From Linnemannia hyalina (lineage: Eukaryota; Mortierellomycota; Mortierellomycetes; Mortierellales; Mortierellaceae), in contig JAHRHY010000011.1 of NCBI GenBank assembly GCA_019671135.1, positions 1,612,001 through 1,676,000 on the forward strand: a stretch of DNA of 64,000 nt. Reading direction: 5' to 3'. The position numbers were made by a program, and so were the translations under genes. This document shows, one piece after another, positions 11,701-22,858 of this stretch. Below the pieces are notes generated by a model. That model made no database searches. It saw only the letters and a program-made list of their open reading frames with translations, and had not been told where the DNA came from. Within the stretch, counting starts at the first letter, position 1; every line of letters begins with the position of its first letter.

Positions 11701-11766
11701 GTGGAGACGGGTAGTCTGGTTGGAGAGGCGAGGAATGAGAGAACGAGCTCGAGTGAATGTCGACAT
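8737..11766 (-). CDS. L-serine dehydratase, iron-sulfur (bacterial) type, probably mitochondrial
   Basis: Four exons: 11766-11411, 10608-10536, 10275-10194, 10094-8737 (622 aa). It converts L-serine to pyruvate and ammonia using a [4Fe-4S] cluster rather than PLP. Joined exons give [36 protein letters not shown] and MEGESPETV, the fused beta-domain signature of bacterial SdaA. The alpha domain shows [31 protein letters not shown] and [17 protein letters not shown], which carry cluster cysteines. The last residue of the protein is Cys; in type 2 enzymes the C-terminal Cys folds back as a cluster ligand, so this tail is probably functional. The start at 11766 gives an Arg/Ser-rich, acid-free leader of ~40 residues typical of a mitochondrial presequence. 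The first intron is long (802 bases). Exon 4 and the frame are firm; the exact start is less certain. Confidence 0.9.
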
Positions 11767-12718
11767 TGTGTGGTTGCTTGGTTGGTTGGTTGTTGTTGTT
11801 TGTTGGGTTGGTTTTGGAATGAGAAAGGGGACTATGCTAAAAATGAAAGGCAAAGAAAAATCAAACAGGGTATAATAATAGTCTGAAGGGAAGCAATGCT
11901 TTTGGATGGTATTAAACAGGTGGGCAATGGATTGTTGTCGCTGAGAAAGAAAGTGTGAAGAAGTGGAGGATAGAGGATAGAACAACGAGAAAAGAGAAGA
12001 TGCAGGCCGGAATGAAAGTACAATGAAGAAGAGAGAGGGGAGGGAAGGAGAAGAATAGGGCAGTTGAGGATGAGGACGAACGAGGATGAGGAGAGGAGAG
12101 GAGAGAAGAAGAAAGAAGAGAAGGAGGAGGAAATGAGAGAGAAAGAAAAGGAGAAGAGAGGAGAGTTGAGGTTCCTTTTGATCGTTCGTTCGTTCGTTCA
12201 TTATTTTGTTTTTGTCCGCCCGCCCCAACGGAAGTTGAATCTCTTTTCCACGGACAATGACTTGCAACGTCAGAAAAAAACTGGATCTCACGTCGAAACG
12301 ATGTAATCTGCTTCCTTTCTTTGAATTGAATAAAGTAGACTACTGTACTGTATAGCAAGCATCAACGAAGAATCCCGAAAGAGTAGAAAGAAATGGCCCC
12401 AGCTGACTTTTTCTTACGTGATTAGAGTACCACCTCCACACACTATTCCAGAGGGCACCTGGACCAATGTCATCTAGCACATCGGGAACAACTTTCTCTC
12501 TTGCAACATCTGGATCTCCGGAGTAAGACAGCTTCGACAAGTTACCCGCTTCTTTTGCCTCTTCCTTTCGCATTTTTTTGTTTTGCCCACATTTTTTTGT
12601 TTGTTTGTTTTCTCACATTGTGTGTGCGTTCGTTTCCTATGCGCTCCATCTGTATGACCACATGAATAGCGCAAGGGAGAAGGAAATCAAACCAACAAGA
12701 GCGAGCGGAGAGAACAGG

Positions 12719-12758
<40 letters not shown>

Positions 12759-13804
12759 AGCATTGAAGTGTGTCTCCCAACAATAAACACAAAGAATTGG
12801 TCCCTCCTCTCCTTCTTTCGCCCTCTTTGCCCAATTTTTTTCTTTGAATTAACGTTTTTTATAGTTTTTTTTTCTGTCTATTGAGCAATCCTGGCTCGGT
12901 GGAATGAAAAAAAATGGTGGCACGGTGACATTGGACCTAAAAAAGGGCGAATTTCATTTTTGGGTCAGGATGGGCAAAGGGCGAAAAGAACGGCAAAGTC
13001 TAGTCAATGGAAACAAGCATGGAGGTCTTCCCACGCTTGTTCTTGTTGCCTTTGAACGACAGCACCAATCGTCGTCTTTCCACAGACACAACTTCAACCA
13101 CAAAACCAACAAAGTAGGACAACAACAACGACGGCACTCCGAGAGTCAGTGTCCGTCCCTTCTTTTCTCTCTCTCTCTCTATCCACCCATTCTCCCTCTC
13201 TCTCTCATTCTCTTCTTCAAGTCAAAAATAAACATTGTCTTCCTCTATCCTTACCCTTCCTCTCCTCCTCATTGCCAGTCATGCAGTTTCAATTGACCCC
13301 ATAGTCTAGCATGACATGACATACCGTCAACCAATGTATAGCCTTTTTTCTGCAAGGGATAGCTCGGTGGATCAATCAACACTCTCCCCCTTTCTCACCC
13401 CCGTTCCCCTTTCTTTGTTCCTAGTTCACACTTTCTCACACTCATTTCACCATTTCCTATTCGTTCATGACTCTCTCTTTCATCCCCTCTCGTCAACGTC
13501 GGTTTGTATCAGGAGTGGTAACTTCAGAATATATAAAAACAGGAATGATCCCAGAAGTTGCATGAATTGCGTGCCAACCGTGCACACGAGTTATGCCTCC
13601 AATATCTAATCTTTCAGACCCCTTAACTATAGCTTTGTGTCTTGAAATTTGAAAATGCGTCCTACCCCGTAAGCTCGACACGCCTCTCTGCCTCCAGCTG
13701 CTCACACAATTTTTGTTTTTTTTTTTTGCCTCGGTCAAAGCGGACGATCATCATCACTTCCTTTCCTTTCCATCACACTCCACTCCCGCCTAAAATCAAC
13801 AACA
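11767..13804. promoter_or_regulatory. Divergent intergenic region between serine dehydratase and NTF2
   Basis: About 2 kb with no supported gene. It must hold both promoters. The half next to the dehydratase is purine-rich on the plus strand (11900-12170, GAGGA runs), equivalent to a pyrimidine-rich 5' leader. A (TC)n run lies at 12722-12750. Pyrimidine-rich blocks lie at 13160-13200 and 13380-13500 upstream of NTF2. The NTF2 start context is AACAACAATGG. Confidence 0.5.
12722..12750 (+). repeat. (TC)n microsatellite
   Basis: About 14 uninterrupted TC units, in the spacer upstream of the dehydratase gene. Confidence 0.95.
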
Positions 13805-14980
13805 ATGGCTGACATCAACACCATCGGATCCCAGTTCACCGAATTCTACTACAAGACTTTCGATTCCGGTCGCAACCAACTCGGTGCTCTTTACGTACGT
13901 CTTTTTTTACCTATATATCCACTCTTGCTTGACAGACATCCTCCCTTTATTTTGTCACGTCAATCACTGCGCGACTTGATTTTCTTGACAGCAAAACGAG
14001 AACAAGGATGGTGCTGCTGTTTGCATCAGGAACTCAAGAACTGGAACCTCGACTGGGGACACACTGGTTGACATACTACACAAAGGGTCAGCATACAACT
14101 CTTTGGACTCTGACCCCACGCCTTACATATACGGCCAAAGGTCGAACAACAGGACGGAACACTCACAAACGCACACACGCATACACAGACACGTTCTCTT
14201 CCTCACCCTGTTTCTGTCACTTATATCCAACATAACATTAGCGCCCTACCTCAATGATGAGCTTTGAGGGTGGCCAGACTTTGGGTGACGCGGCCATTGT
14301 CGAGAAGCTGTCTGTAAGTAGCCGTCTTAATTCATGTCCTTGATAGCTTTTTTCAAATCGTCAATATGGAACGAACATACGATGGAAAGGCAGGAGAACA
14401 CAGGACCTGCCAATGGAGCTTTTTTTTACGTTCATGCGAGTGGACATCAACAAAAAAAGTGCTGACAAGGGATTGCAGGCGCAGCTTTCAACTCCTTATT
14501 TTTTCTTTTTCACTCGGCGTCGTCGTTCTTGTTCTTGTTGTTGTTGCTGTTGCTGTTCGTCATGGCCAATGATAAAGTGGTTCCTAATAATGTTATTTTT
14601 TCTTTTGACATCGCTCACCTAGGGTCTCCCTCTCGATGGCCTGGTCCACAAGATCTCCACCCAGGATGTTCAGCCCCTCGCCGATGGATTGTTGATCACC
14701 GTCACTGGCCAGCTCCTTGTAAGTGTCTAAGTGTCGCCATTTCATGCCTTATACCTACAACGCGCGAATATGTGCTAACTCATATGCATCTATGACTATT
14801 CCTTTGTAAACCTCAAATTACTCACTTTTATATGCCCTCCGTTTTTTATGGCTCTTTGCTATCTTTTAGGCTGGAGGTGAGACCAACCCCCAATTCTTCA
14901 CCCAAACTTTCCACCTCAGGCCTGACGGTGGCTCGTTCTATATCCAAAATGATATTTTCCGTCTTGTTTACGGATTGTAA
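13805..14980 (+). CDS. NTF2: Nuclear transport factor 2 (NTF2)
   Basis: Four exons: 13805-13894, 14242-14313, 14623-14718, 14870-14980, giving 122 aa, the usual length of NTF2. The protein imports RanGDP into the nucleus by binding Ran and FxFG nucleoporins as a homodimer. Visible signatures are FTEFYYKTFDSGRNQLGALY at the N-terminus, SMMSFEGGQTLGDAAIVEKL, the GLLITVTGQLL strand, and a C-terminal half with FFTQTFHLRPDGGSFYIQND. All exon junctions are in phase 0, with acceptors ATTAG, CCTAG and TTTAG. The first exon ends LY and the second starts RPTS, matching the LYR.ESM join of other NTF2s. Introns take up more than half of the gene. Open frames in introns 1 and 2 are not coding. Confidence 0.95.
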
Positions 14981-15480
14981 ATGAACCCTGGATCACTAGC
15001 AGCAGCAGCAGCGGCAGCAGCAGACAACAATAGCTATCTATCAATCTGCCCTCGTCCATCACCTCTCGCCCCAACCCACCAAGGAACATTGCAAACTGGA
15101 TTTGACTACAACATTTAGGGAGTTTTTTCTCCTCTTCTCCTCGACATTTTTCGACATTATTATTTTTGAATACGTGCAGCAATAAAGTGGATACACGATG
15201 CATCTGCCCGTCAACGGTTGTAAGTTACAAAGGAAAGAACACGCGATATTTCTTTTATTCATTGAAGGCTTCAGGACAACAAAAAGGGATATGCCAGAAG
15301 GAGGAATATTACTTAAGGAACGGAGGGTCTTGTGTTTGGACTCATGGATTCATAAAACTAGGCACTACTCCAATCCAACAAGAATAACAATGAAGTATCC
15401 GATGCATACGTCGTCATCACCTTGTTTCAGAACTTGTCCGTCGTGTTCCCCTTCAACGCGTACAATTATATATCGGAAAC
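14981..15480. other. Spacer after NTF2
   Basis: NTF2 3' UTR followed by non-coding sequence. A (CAG)n-like run (agcagcagcagcggcagcagcag) lies at 14999-15021. No gene seen. Confidence 0.5.
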
Positions 15481-15481
15481 T

Positions 15482-16288
15482 ATAACATCTCATCCTCACT
15501 CCACTTCAGAGAGTTGTCAAAGTATCTTGGGCCGGTCGACCGGTGGTTTGTCTTGGTGTGGTCGCGGATTTGTTTAGCGTTTTTGATCCTGTCTTCCCGG
15601 TAGGCGAGGGACTCGACTTCGTCCATAAGGAAATGAATCCCGGAGAGGATGATGTCGCACCCCAGAAGGTTCCGCTTGAGGGGGTGAAGGTAATGTCTTT
15701 CTTGGACTGGGCACTCCATGGCCTAAAGCTGGTTCCTTTGGATGTTGGGATATCCACAGCCGTGATATGCTCCGTCTCCCCCTCAGGTATCAAAACCACA
15801 CTCTCCCTCCAACTCAAAAGCCGTCTGATTCCACACCTCCGGAATCACAATCCCCTCCGGCGCACCCAAACAGTCTAACAACCTTGGAGCCAGCCAGCCT
15901 GGATTCTCCTTCATCTTCTCAAAACTCTCTCGACTCCCCCTAAACCGGCATTTTACTAGGGAAGATCTCGAGGAGCTCCTATGTCCCCCTAAGTAAGATC
16001 GACATGTCCGTGGGTGATATAGGTGGCTTTGAGAGGGATTCTGCTGCGCGGAGGTCTAGGAGCGCTGCCGAAGGTTGTTGAGAGTTGGGTGTCGATGATG
16101 AGCATTTCTTGATATCGGCCAGAGTTGACGTGGTGAGGCCGCGTTCGCCGGGCATGAAGACTTATACGGAGAGGGGTTTTGAGCGCGAAGGTGGGGAGTG
16201 TGGATAAGAGGAGGAGGGATGTAAGCGAAGCGCCGTCGTTGTTGTGGCGTCGGCGGCTATGGTGGCAGTGTGTATCCGTCCTGTTCAC
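15482..16288 (-). pseudogene. Metallo-beta-lactamase-fold hydrolase, dead copy
   Basis: Three minus-strand frames carry consecutive parts of one protein. The 5' part (16288-15989) has a hydrophobic leader, the segment NSGRYQEMLIIDTQLSTTFG and then YITHGHVDLT, which is the MBL metal motif HxHxDH with its final His lost, followed at once by a stop. About 15930-15810 reads WLAPRLLDCLGAPEGIVIPE in a second frame. ESVVLIPEGETEHITAVDIP continues in the first frame. NLLGCDIILSGIHFLMDEVE, the metal-binding lower half (usually GDI..G.H), runs in a third frame to a stop near 15482. The frameshifts, stops and damaged metal motif show it is non-functional. The hydrolase class within the MBL superfamily is unknown. 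Confidence 0.7.
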
Positions 16289-16327
16289 TTGCTCTTATTA
16301 CGCACTACAGATTAGTCACTGAACGGT

Positions 16328-16500
16328 GAGTGTGTGATGCTGGTTGTTAAGAGGTACATTTTTTAATCGCAATGGCAGGTATCACGCCTGCAAACACGAA
16401 GTATCATACCTCGTGTTTGTAATACCTCGTGTTTGCAGGTGTACTACCTGCAATTGCGATTACTGTATTAATACCTCTTAACAGTCAGTATCACACACTG
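16328..16500. repeat. Foldback (palindromic) element, MITE-like
   Basis: The two halves are inverted copies of each other. The left arm starts GAGTGTGTGATGCTGGTTGT and continues TTAAGAGGTAC, AATCGCAATGGCAGG and CCTGCAAACACGA. The right arm, read on the other strand, starts CAGTGTGTGATACTGACTGT and continues TTAAGAGGTAT, AATCGCAATTGCAGG and CCTGCAAACACGA. The arms are ~85 bases and diverged by several substitutions. The ~15-base centre holds a short direct duplication of ATACCTCGTGTTTG. The CAGTG-type terminus resembles hAT-like ends, but I see no matching 8-base target duplication. No coding capacity. Confidence 0.85.
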
Positions 16501-17370
16501 AGCAAAGAGGTGGGACAACCCAATTGTTTGGATGCATAGAAGTCAAAAGAGCCGTTTCAAGACGAATTCCTTTTGCTGCTGTCGATTGATGAGTATGAGA
16601 CATTGGACAATTGGAGTGCATAACAGAATAGCGCGACATCAAATGCTGAAGATCTGCAATGGTATTTAGGTTGAATTATTAGGCGTCTATTACTTTTCAC
16701 AAACAAGTAGAAGAGGAAAAAAAGGATAAAAAAAATAACCAAGTGTCCTCCTCTGCGCATTTTCTTTATGAACTACCTACAGTAGAAACTTTTCAAGGAA
16801 CAGGGGGAGTCTTGCATCGCGACTCATAAAACCGCTCACTGCTCCAACCCAACAGAAACAACGACCCACTATCCCCGCAAGCTCCTTCTTTACCACCACC
16901 ACCACCCCCCATCCCAAAACTTCCGTCGTGAGTTGTCGAATGAAGCCATCAATTTTTTTTTGTTTGTTCCTTCTTGGGCTCTGATATGACATGGTTGGTT
17001 TGATTAGTGGCGCTTCAAGCAAAAACAAACTACGCTTCCCTCAAGCACTCTCGGACCCTTGTGCCAAGGCTGGCCAGGTGTGCACAATGGATGTAAGAGT
17101 TCATTTGGTACGAAGAGCGACAAAGGAAATAGCCTCCACTACACGCGGGTGTTCCTTTGATAATCATGAAGCGTTCTAAAAAAAAAAGAGAGGAGAGAGA
17201 GTGAGAGAGAGAGAAATAGCTGCGGAAGGAGGATGGGAGGTTTATTCTCCATCAAATCACAGGGAATAACACATACAAACGAAAATGCGTTTTTTATTCA
17301 CAGGGGGGACCATCAAAAACAAAGAGCAGGAAAAAAAAAAAGGATAAAACAATAAAAATAAAAAAAGTAT
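16501..17370. other. Spacer between the foldback element and NMA111
   Basis: No gene seen. A GA-rich run lies at 17185-17215 and A-rich runs at 17325-17365, just beyond the stop of NMA111 (its 3' UTR on the minus strand). Confidence 0.5.
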
Positions 17371-20300
17371 CTACAAGACATCAACCATCTTCCATCCGCT
17401 AACACTCTCAGGCTCAGGCAGCAACTGAGTCGTACTCCAATAAATAGGATCCAGCTTCATCGCAATCACAGAAACAGTTCCGTTACGCGCCTGAATCTTG
17501 ATACGGACATACCCTTGCGACTGCGCGGCATCGTCAGGGTTGCCCATTGTGGGCGATCCGGGGACCGAAGTGTTAGGGGACTGAGAGATTTCCAAGGGTC
17601 CTGTTCCATTCTCGGGAGCGTGCATAGGTGGTCCATCGTGGGGATGGACATCACCAGTGGCTGCAATACCAGTGGAGGCAAGGCCAAGGCCATAATTGGC
17701 AGGGAGACACTCGGGGTGGGAGAGGATGTGCTGGTTGTGGAGGACAGTGCTCGACAGGCGCTTGGATCCAGAAGCGAGCGACAACCGCTTCAACGCAACT
17801 TCACAAACACTTCCCTGTCGAGACCGAACCACCTTGTTCTCGTGATGATGGACCGCGTCCAGGAACTCGTCCAGATTTGCGACAGGGACACCGTCGATCT
17901 CGGTGATCCAGACACCAGGGCGTAAGGCTGTTGAGGCGGGAGACCCGTAGAGTGTGCAGGAGACGTAGACGCCTTGGGGGACGTTTGAGACTTGTTCGAG
18001 GACGGCCTTGTAGGGCGTTTGGATCAGCGCTCCAGCCCAGGCGAGGATTCGGTTGGTATCTGTGCCGATTAGGGGGATTGTTGGGACTATCAGGCACAAC
18101 TCCTGGCCTTCACGGAGTACCGTCTACATGTCGACAAGAAATAATCAAGTAGTTAATTACCATCGCTCTAGAAAGTAACAAGGAACGAGTGGGTAGTAGG
18201 TTGAGGATGACTTACCATTCTGACACTTTCGACGTTCCGAGCGCGCTCGAGGTCCTTCATACCAGTAGCAACACGACCCTCAAGCTCTAGAACAATATCT
18301 CCAACCTTCAACATCTGACTACAAGGCGTGCTAGCATCCAACAGACTCAAAACATACAACAACGAATGCTTCGAATTGGGATCACTCTCAATCTTCTGGA
18401 CCCACTCATCCGTCAACCCCAAAGATCTAGCCGCCGCAATCCTCATCGTCCAGAACTCAACATCCAACGCTCGAAGCTTCGGGTACTCGCCTCTCATGAA
18501 GGGCTCAGTGACCTGGGTCACAGCCTCGACATCCAATCCAGACATGAACGTAATATCGTTACCCTTCTCATCCTGCGACGAATAGTTGACCCACAGGGCC
18601 TGGACAAGTCCATCGCCGTCACAGAGTACACCTCCCTGGGTTCCGACGGGGTCATCGACCTTGATGCCCTCGACGTTCATGGCTCTCCAGCGAGGAGGGG
18701 AGCACTCGCGGGTTCCAATGTTGCCGACGTTCGAGACTGTAGTCTTCTTGATGACGGGTGACTGATCCGTGCCAACACCGACCAGGTAGCACTCATCTCC
18801 CTGCATCAGCGGCTTGCGACTGAACGTCGCAGGTTTGACGGGGGTGTTTGCCAACAGGGTAGCATCATAGGTCAGGACCACAAAGTTGTAGTGCTGGTGG
18901 AGGTAGACGAGTCGGCCGGGGATAATGACACTGTTGGCAAAGGTGATAAAGATATCTCCAATCGAGATGGGGATAGTGTCACGGTCGCAGATGACAAGGG
19001 GTGGGTTGGTCGAGACTACAAGTCCAGTGCCGTAGAACTGCGTCGCCTTCATACCATCGACCAAGAAGGGCAGATGGAAGTCGATAGCGACGAAAGAGGG
19101 CATGATGATGGGTGCTGGGTGGAGGGCGGCATTGATGGTCGGGTAGATCGCCGTTGCTGGAGCGTAGGGCTGAGATGGAGGTGGTGGAGGCAAGTCCGTA
19201 AAATCCCACAGACCCGTCTTGTCTATTATCGATCATGAACACACATGGTTAGCATTTGCTTCTTGACTCAATCCCTCAACATTTCCCATGACATCATCCG
19301 TCAAAAACAAAAAAAAACCTGAAGGTTACCGTTGCGGACGGCCATGCGACACTTATGCCAATGGCGATCAACATGCATGATCATGATCTTCTCCTTGAAG
19401 GCCTTTTGGAGAGTATAGAACCGAATAGGAACACGAGCACCATCGGGAAGAGTACTCAGCGCCTGAACAAAGGCATCCAAGTTGGGAGTCGGGATATTGT
19501 TGACCGCAACAATAATACTCTTGCGCCATGCACTAGCCGAGGCCAACATATGTCCCGACGTCGCGACGTAGACGCCTCCACAGGGCTGACCATACGAATG
19601 CGCCAGCTGGTACGACAACTCGTTGACAACACCACCACCGACCTCGACAAACCGGTCAGGAGTAATCGAGTGAAGGTCCTGGACCAAAAAGGTAAAGGTC
19701 AACATTTTCGAGTTGGATCCACGGACGACCGTCAGACTGACATTCTGACCGACAGAGTCGTCAATGACAGTGAAGAGCTGGATGAAATTAGCGATCGGGT
19801 TGCCGTTGCACTGGATCACAATGTCTCCGGGGATAAGCTGGTCGGCGGCGGGGCCCTTGGGCAGGACAGTCTTGACGACCAGCATTCCAGTCTCGTTCGG
19901 GAACTGGATGCGGATCTGCTCCTCCATCGAGGTCTTGAGACCGAGACGACGCAGCTCATCGTAGGGGAAGTAATCAAAGTCGGTCTGGAGGGTACCACGA
20001 GGTACCTGCTCTCCCGCCTGGATATACATGAGTGCGCGCTTGACACGGTCCAAGGGCAAGTAGTAAGACGCCGACGCCTTGCTAGCGCCTCCAGCGTTCA
20101 ACGCAACAGCGTGTCCCTCAATATCCAGCACTGGACTTCCAGAAGATCCACCACTAGTCGACGAAGCCGCCTGGAGGTAAAACGTATTAAAATCATTGTA
20201 CTCCCCTTGACCGTACTCGGGTGCCTGTCGATCCAATCTGGCCAGGGTTCCTGCCAAGATACTGAGCTTCTCTCCGGCATCGTTTCCTACGACTCGGATT

Positions 20301-21678
20301 TCGAGTCCGACACGGGCGCGTTCGGGGCTGAGCGGGATCTCCTCAAGCTGCATGAAGCGGACCTTGGTGATGTCGAATTGCATGAACCCAAAATCGTGGA
20401 CGGGGTCGCGGTAGATGGGCTTGAGCTCGACTTCTTCATAGTTGGAGAGGATGGCGAGGGCGAGGATGGGTGCGGGCGAGACGACGTGGCGGTTGGTGAG
20501 GATGATACCACGCTGGGCGTCGACCAGGAATCCTGTTGCCGAGTACGCGCCTATTTCATTCGATCATCCACGTACAACACTTAACTTGTTAGTGTTGTTA
20601 AGTGGGCGTAATGGTGTCATTGGTCGATCCAGCGACAGTCACACGCCACTCAGGTCACTCTCCCTCTTCTCTTTGGCAAGATAAAAAGAAGACACTGGCG
20701 GGTCTGTCGAAACGATAGTGCGTCTGGTAGTGGTGCGTTGTGTTTGTGGGTAATCTGGGTGCGTATGTTTGCTTGAATTTTTTTTGTCGTTGCACAGTTG
20801 CGCTTGGGTCCAGTCCCTTCAAATTGCAATTTGAGCCCTTATTGTCAAGCCTTCTGACTCTGTCGTTGTTGGTTGCACCACCATCCATCGCCCATCAACC
20901 CCGCAACAACCACAGCAGCCACTCTTTCTGTGCAATGGGCGAAGACTACAAAAAAAAAGAAAAAGAATAACGAAAGATAACATCTCCACTCCGTGCATGA
21001 AAAGTACATGATTCTGAACCTCAAAAAAAAAAAAAACGTACCGGAGGTCTCAGTATCGAAACTGCGGACATGATTAGCCGTGATAGACACAATCGATCGG
21101 ATCGACCTCTCCAAGGTCGACTCCCAAGTCATCGTAGCCAGCTTGGGAGTATCGGCCACAATCTGCATCGTAGGAGGGACAGCAAACGCCGTCGCATTAG
21201 CTCCAGCAATTGTTTTAGCATTGTTCCCAATAGGAGCACCAATACTTCCACCACCTCCTCCAAGCCCACTATCGAGCAACGTTCCCTGATGATGGTGCAA
21301 CCGGTGTGGGTCTCCACCTCCCTCCCCTGCCTTACCAGCGGCACCAGCTCCACTACCACTACCACCATCACCACCAAACAAGCCAGAACCAGTAGAGTTG
21401 TTGTTGACCCAAGGACCCTGCCAGCTCGAATCATCCGCATTGTCGATTCCAAACATGTCGGCAGGGGTGACAGCTCGACCGTTCATGGCCTGGGCCCAGG
21501 TTAGACCGTACGCCAACGATTTCGATCTGTTCCTGCCCGAAGGGCCACCACTGCCGGGAAACTTCTCTTGGTGGGGAATGACGGGGGAGGGGCGGCTTTG
21601 CTCTTGGGCGGCAAAGAACTCGAGCGTCTCCTTGTCTGCGTTCAGACAGTTGAGGGATTCGCGGCGTGCTCTGTTCAT
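17371..21678 (-). CDS. NMA111: Nma111-type HtrA-like serine protease
   Basis: Four exons: 21678-21042, 20550-19330, 19222-18216, 18123-17371 (1205 aa). It is a nuclear trypsin-fold protease of the HtrA/DegP family, linked in yeast to apoptosis and heat-stress survival. The catalytic triad is visible: His234 in LTNRHVV, Asp265 in DPVHDFGF and Ser349 in GGSSGSPVLD. PDZ-like segments follow (GMLVVKTVLPKGPAADQLIP, PGDIVIQCNGNPI, GVYVATSGHML). The second half is a degenerate protease repeat (GTQGGVLCDGDGLVQALWVN has lost the catalytic Ser), then two more PDZ-like segments (KVGDIVLELEGRVATGM and RPGVWITEIDGVPVANL). This double-HtrA layout is diagnostic. Compared with yeast Nma111 (~1000 aa) there is a ~200-residue Ser/Gly/Asn-rich N-terminal extension. 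I use ATG 21678; upstream in-frame codons lack ATG. Confidence 0.93.
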
Positions 21679-22858
21679 GACGATCGCATACAATGATAAG
21701 GAGGTGAAAGTTGAAGTTGGAGTAGTTACTGGTGGGTTGTTTGGGAAAAAATAGTGAGGTGTTTTTGTTGTTTTTTGTTACTTTTGTTGGATTGGGAGGA
21801 GAGGTATGTTGGTATTAAGAAAGATTGAAAAGTGTTGTGAAAACGAAGAATGAAAGGCTATGTACAAGAGTGAGTTGAAAGGAAGGAGGGTGGAGGAAAA
21901 AAGAGGGTAACGAATAAAAAAAATGAAGAACGAAAAAGAGTTGGGCTACCATCCTTCCAAGAACAAGCCCATCGGCACTTCTTTTTCTTTCTTTCAAGCC
22001 CACTTGACCCTTTCTTGTCACACCCCCAACGCACCCACCCTTCATTTTTTTTCTCTCTCTTTCCCTGCCATGAACTGCTGCAAAAGATGACCAAACAGAG
22101 ACACGGAAAGTAAAAAAAAAAAAAATCTCACACACGCGTCCACTGCACGGGTTTCATTATCTGGAACCAGGGCTATTCACCGAACATTAGCTTGGCTTGC
22201 TGGCTGAACTGGGCAAGGTGAGGTAGGGATGCCATGTTCTTAGTGTATGGCTGAAAAGGCGCGATCTAAGGCTAATAGCTTGCCCCCTCTTGTACTTCGT
22301 CACATATGTAAATGACTGAGAAAAAAAAACGAGTGCAATCAGAGTCTCTGGAGTCTGTTGTGCATGATTCTCGCTGTGCATGTTCTGCGGCGTACCACAA
22401 TGGGTCCCTACTCCTTTGTTTCTTCGACGCCTTACTCCTTTTTGAGCCCTATTGTGTTTGCTGTCATCAACCACAAAAGGAACAAAGAACGAACGGAAAC
22501 ATGTATGTGGCGTTACAGGGCCTTCTGAAGTAGACCAATCCCATCTTTTCCTTTTTTCCCTCTCTCTTTGCTCCCTTGTCCCCAATTTCCTATCGTCCTA
22601 TAGCCTGGCTACGTCCTTTTGCAGTAATCCTGCTCTTCCTTTCTTTGCTTCTTATCCAATCTCTCCGGCTAATAACGATCCAAGATCGATGAGGACATAG
22701 GAGAGCAGAAATCGAACCTGGTAGCTTGGTATTGGTATGAATTGGTTCGTTTATTCGGCGAAAGGAGGTGGGGTGCTGTGTTTGCGAAAGAGTCCTGCCA
22801 ATTGGTGCATTTGTAATTGGTTGGGAGTGTTGTCCATGGGCGTGATAACGGTTCCTTT
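21679..22858. promoter_or_regulatory. Spacer upstream of NMA111
   Basis: Holds the NMA111 promoter (purine-rich plus-strand runs around 21780-21930) and the 3' flank of the eIF2 alpha gene. No gene supported. Confidence 0.5.

Noticed and set aside
12340..12573. Minus-strand open frame with protein-like text (WNSVWRWYSNH)
   Set aside because: Short, no family recognised, no upstream exon with matching phase found.
16320..16510. 8-base target duplication around the foldback element
   Set aside because: Flanks TGAACGGT and AGCAAAGA do not match; no convincing duplication at nearby offsets.
19355..20584. 409-codon plus-strand open frame
   Set aside because: Antisense of NMA111 exon 2; no domain.
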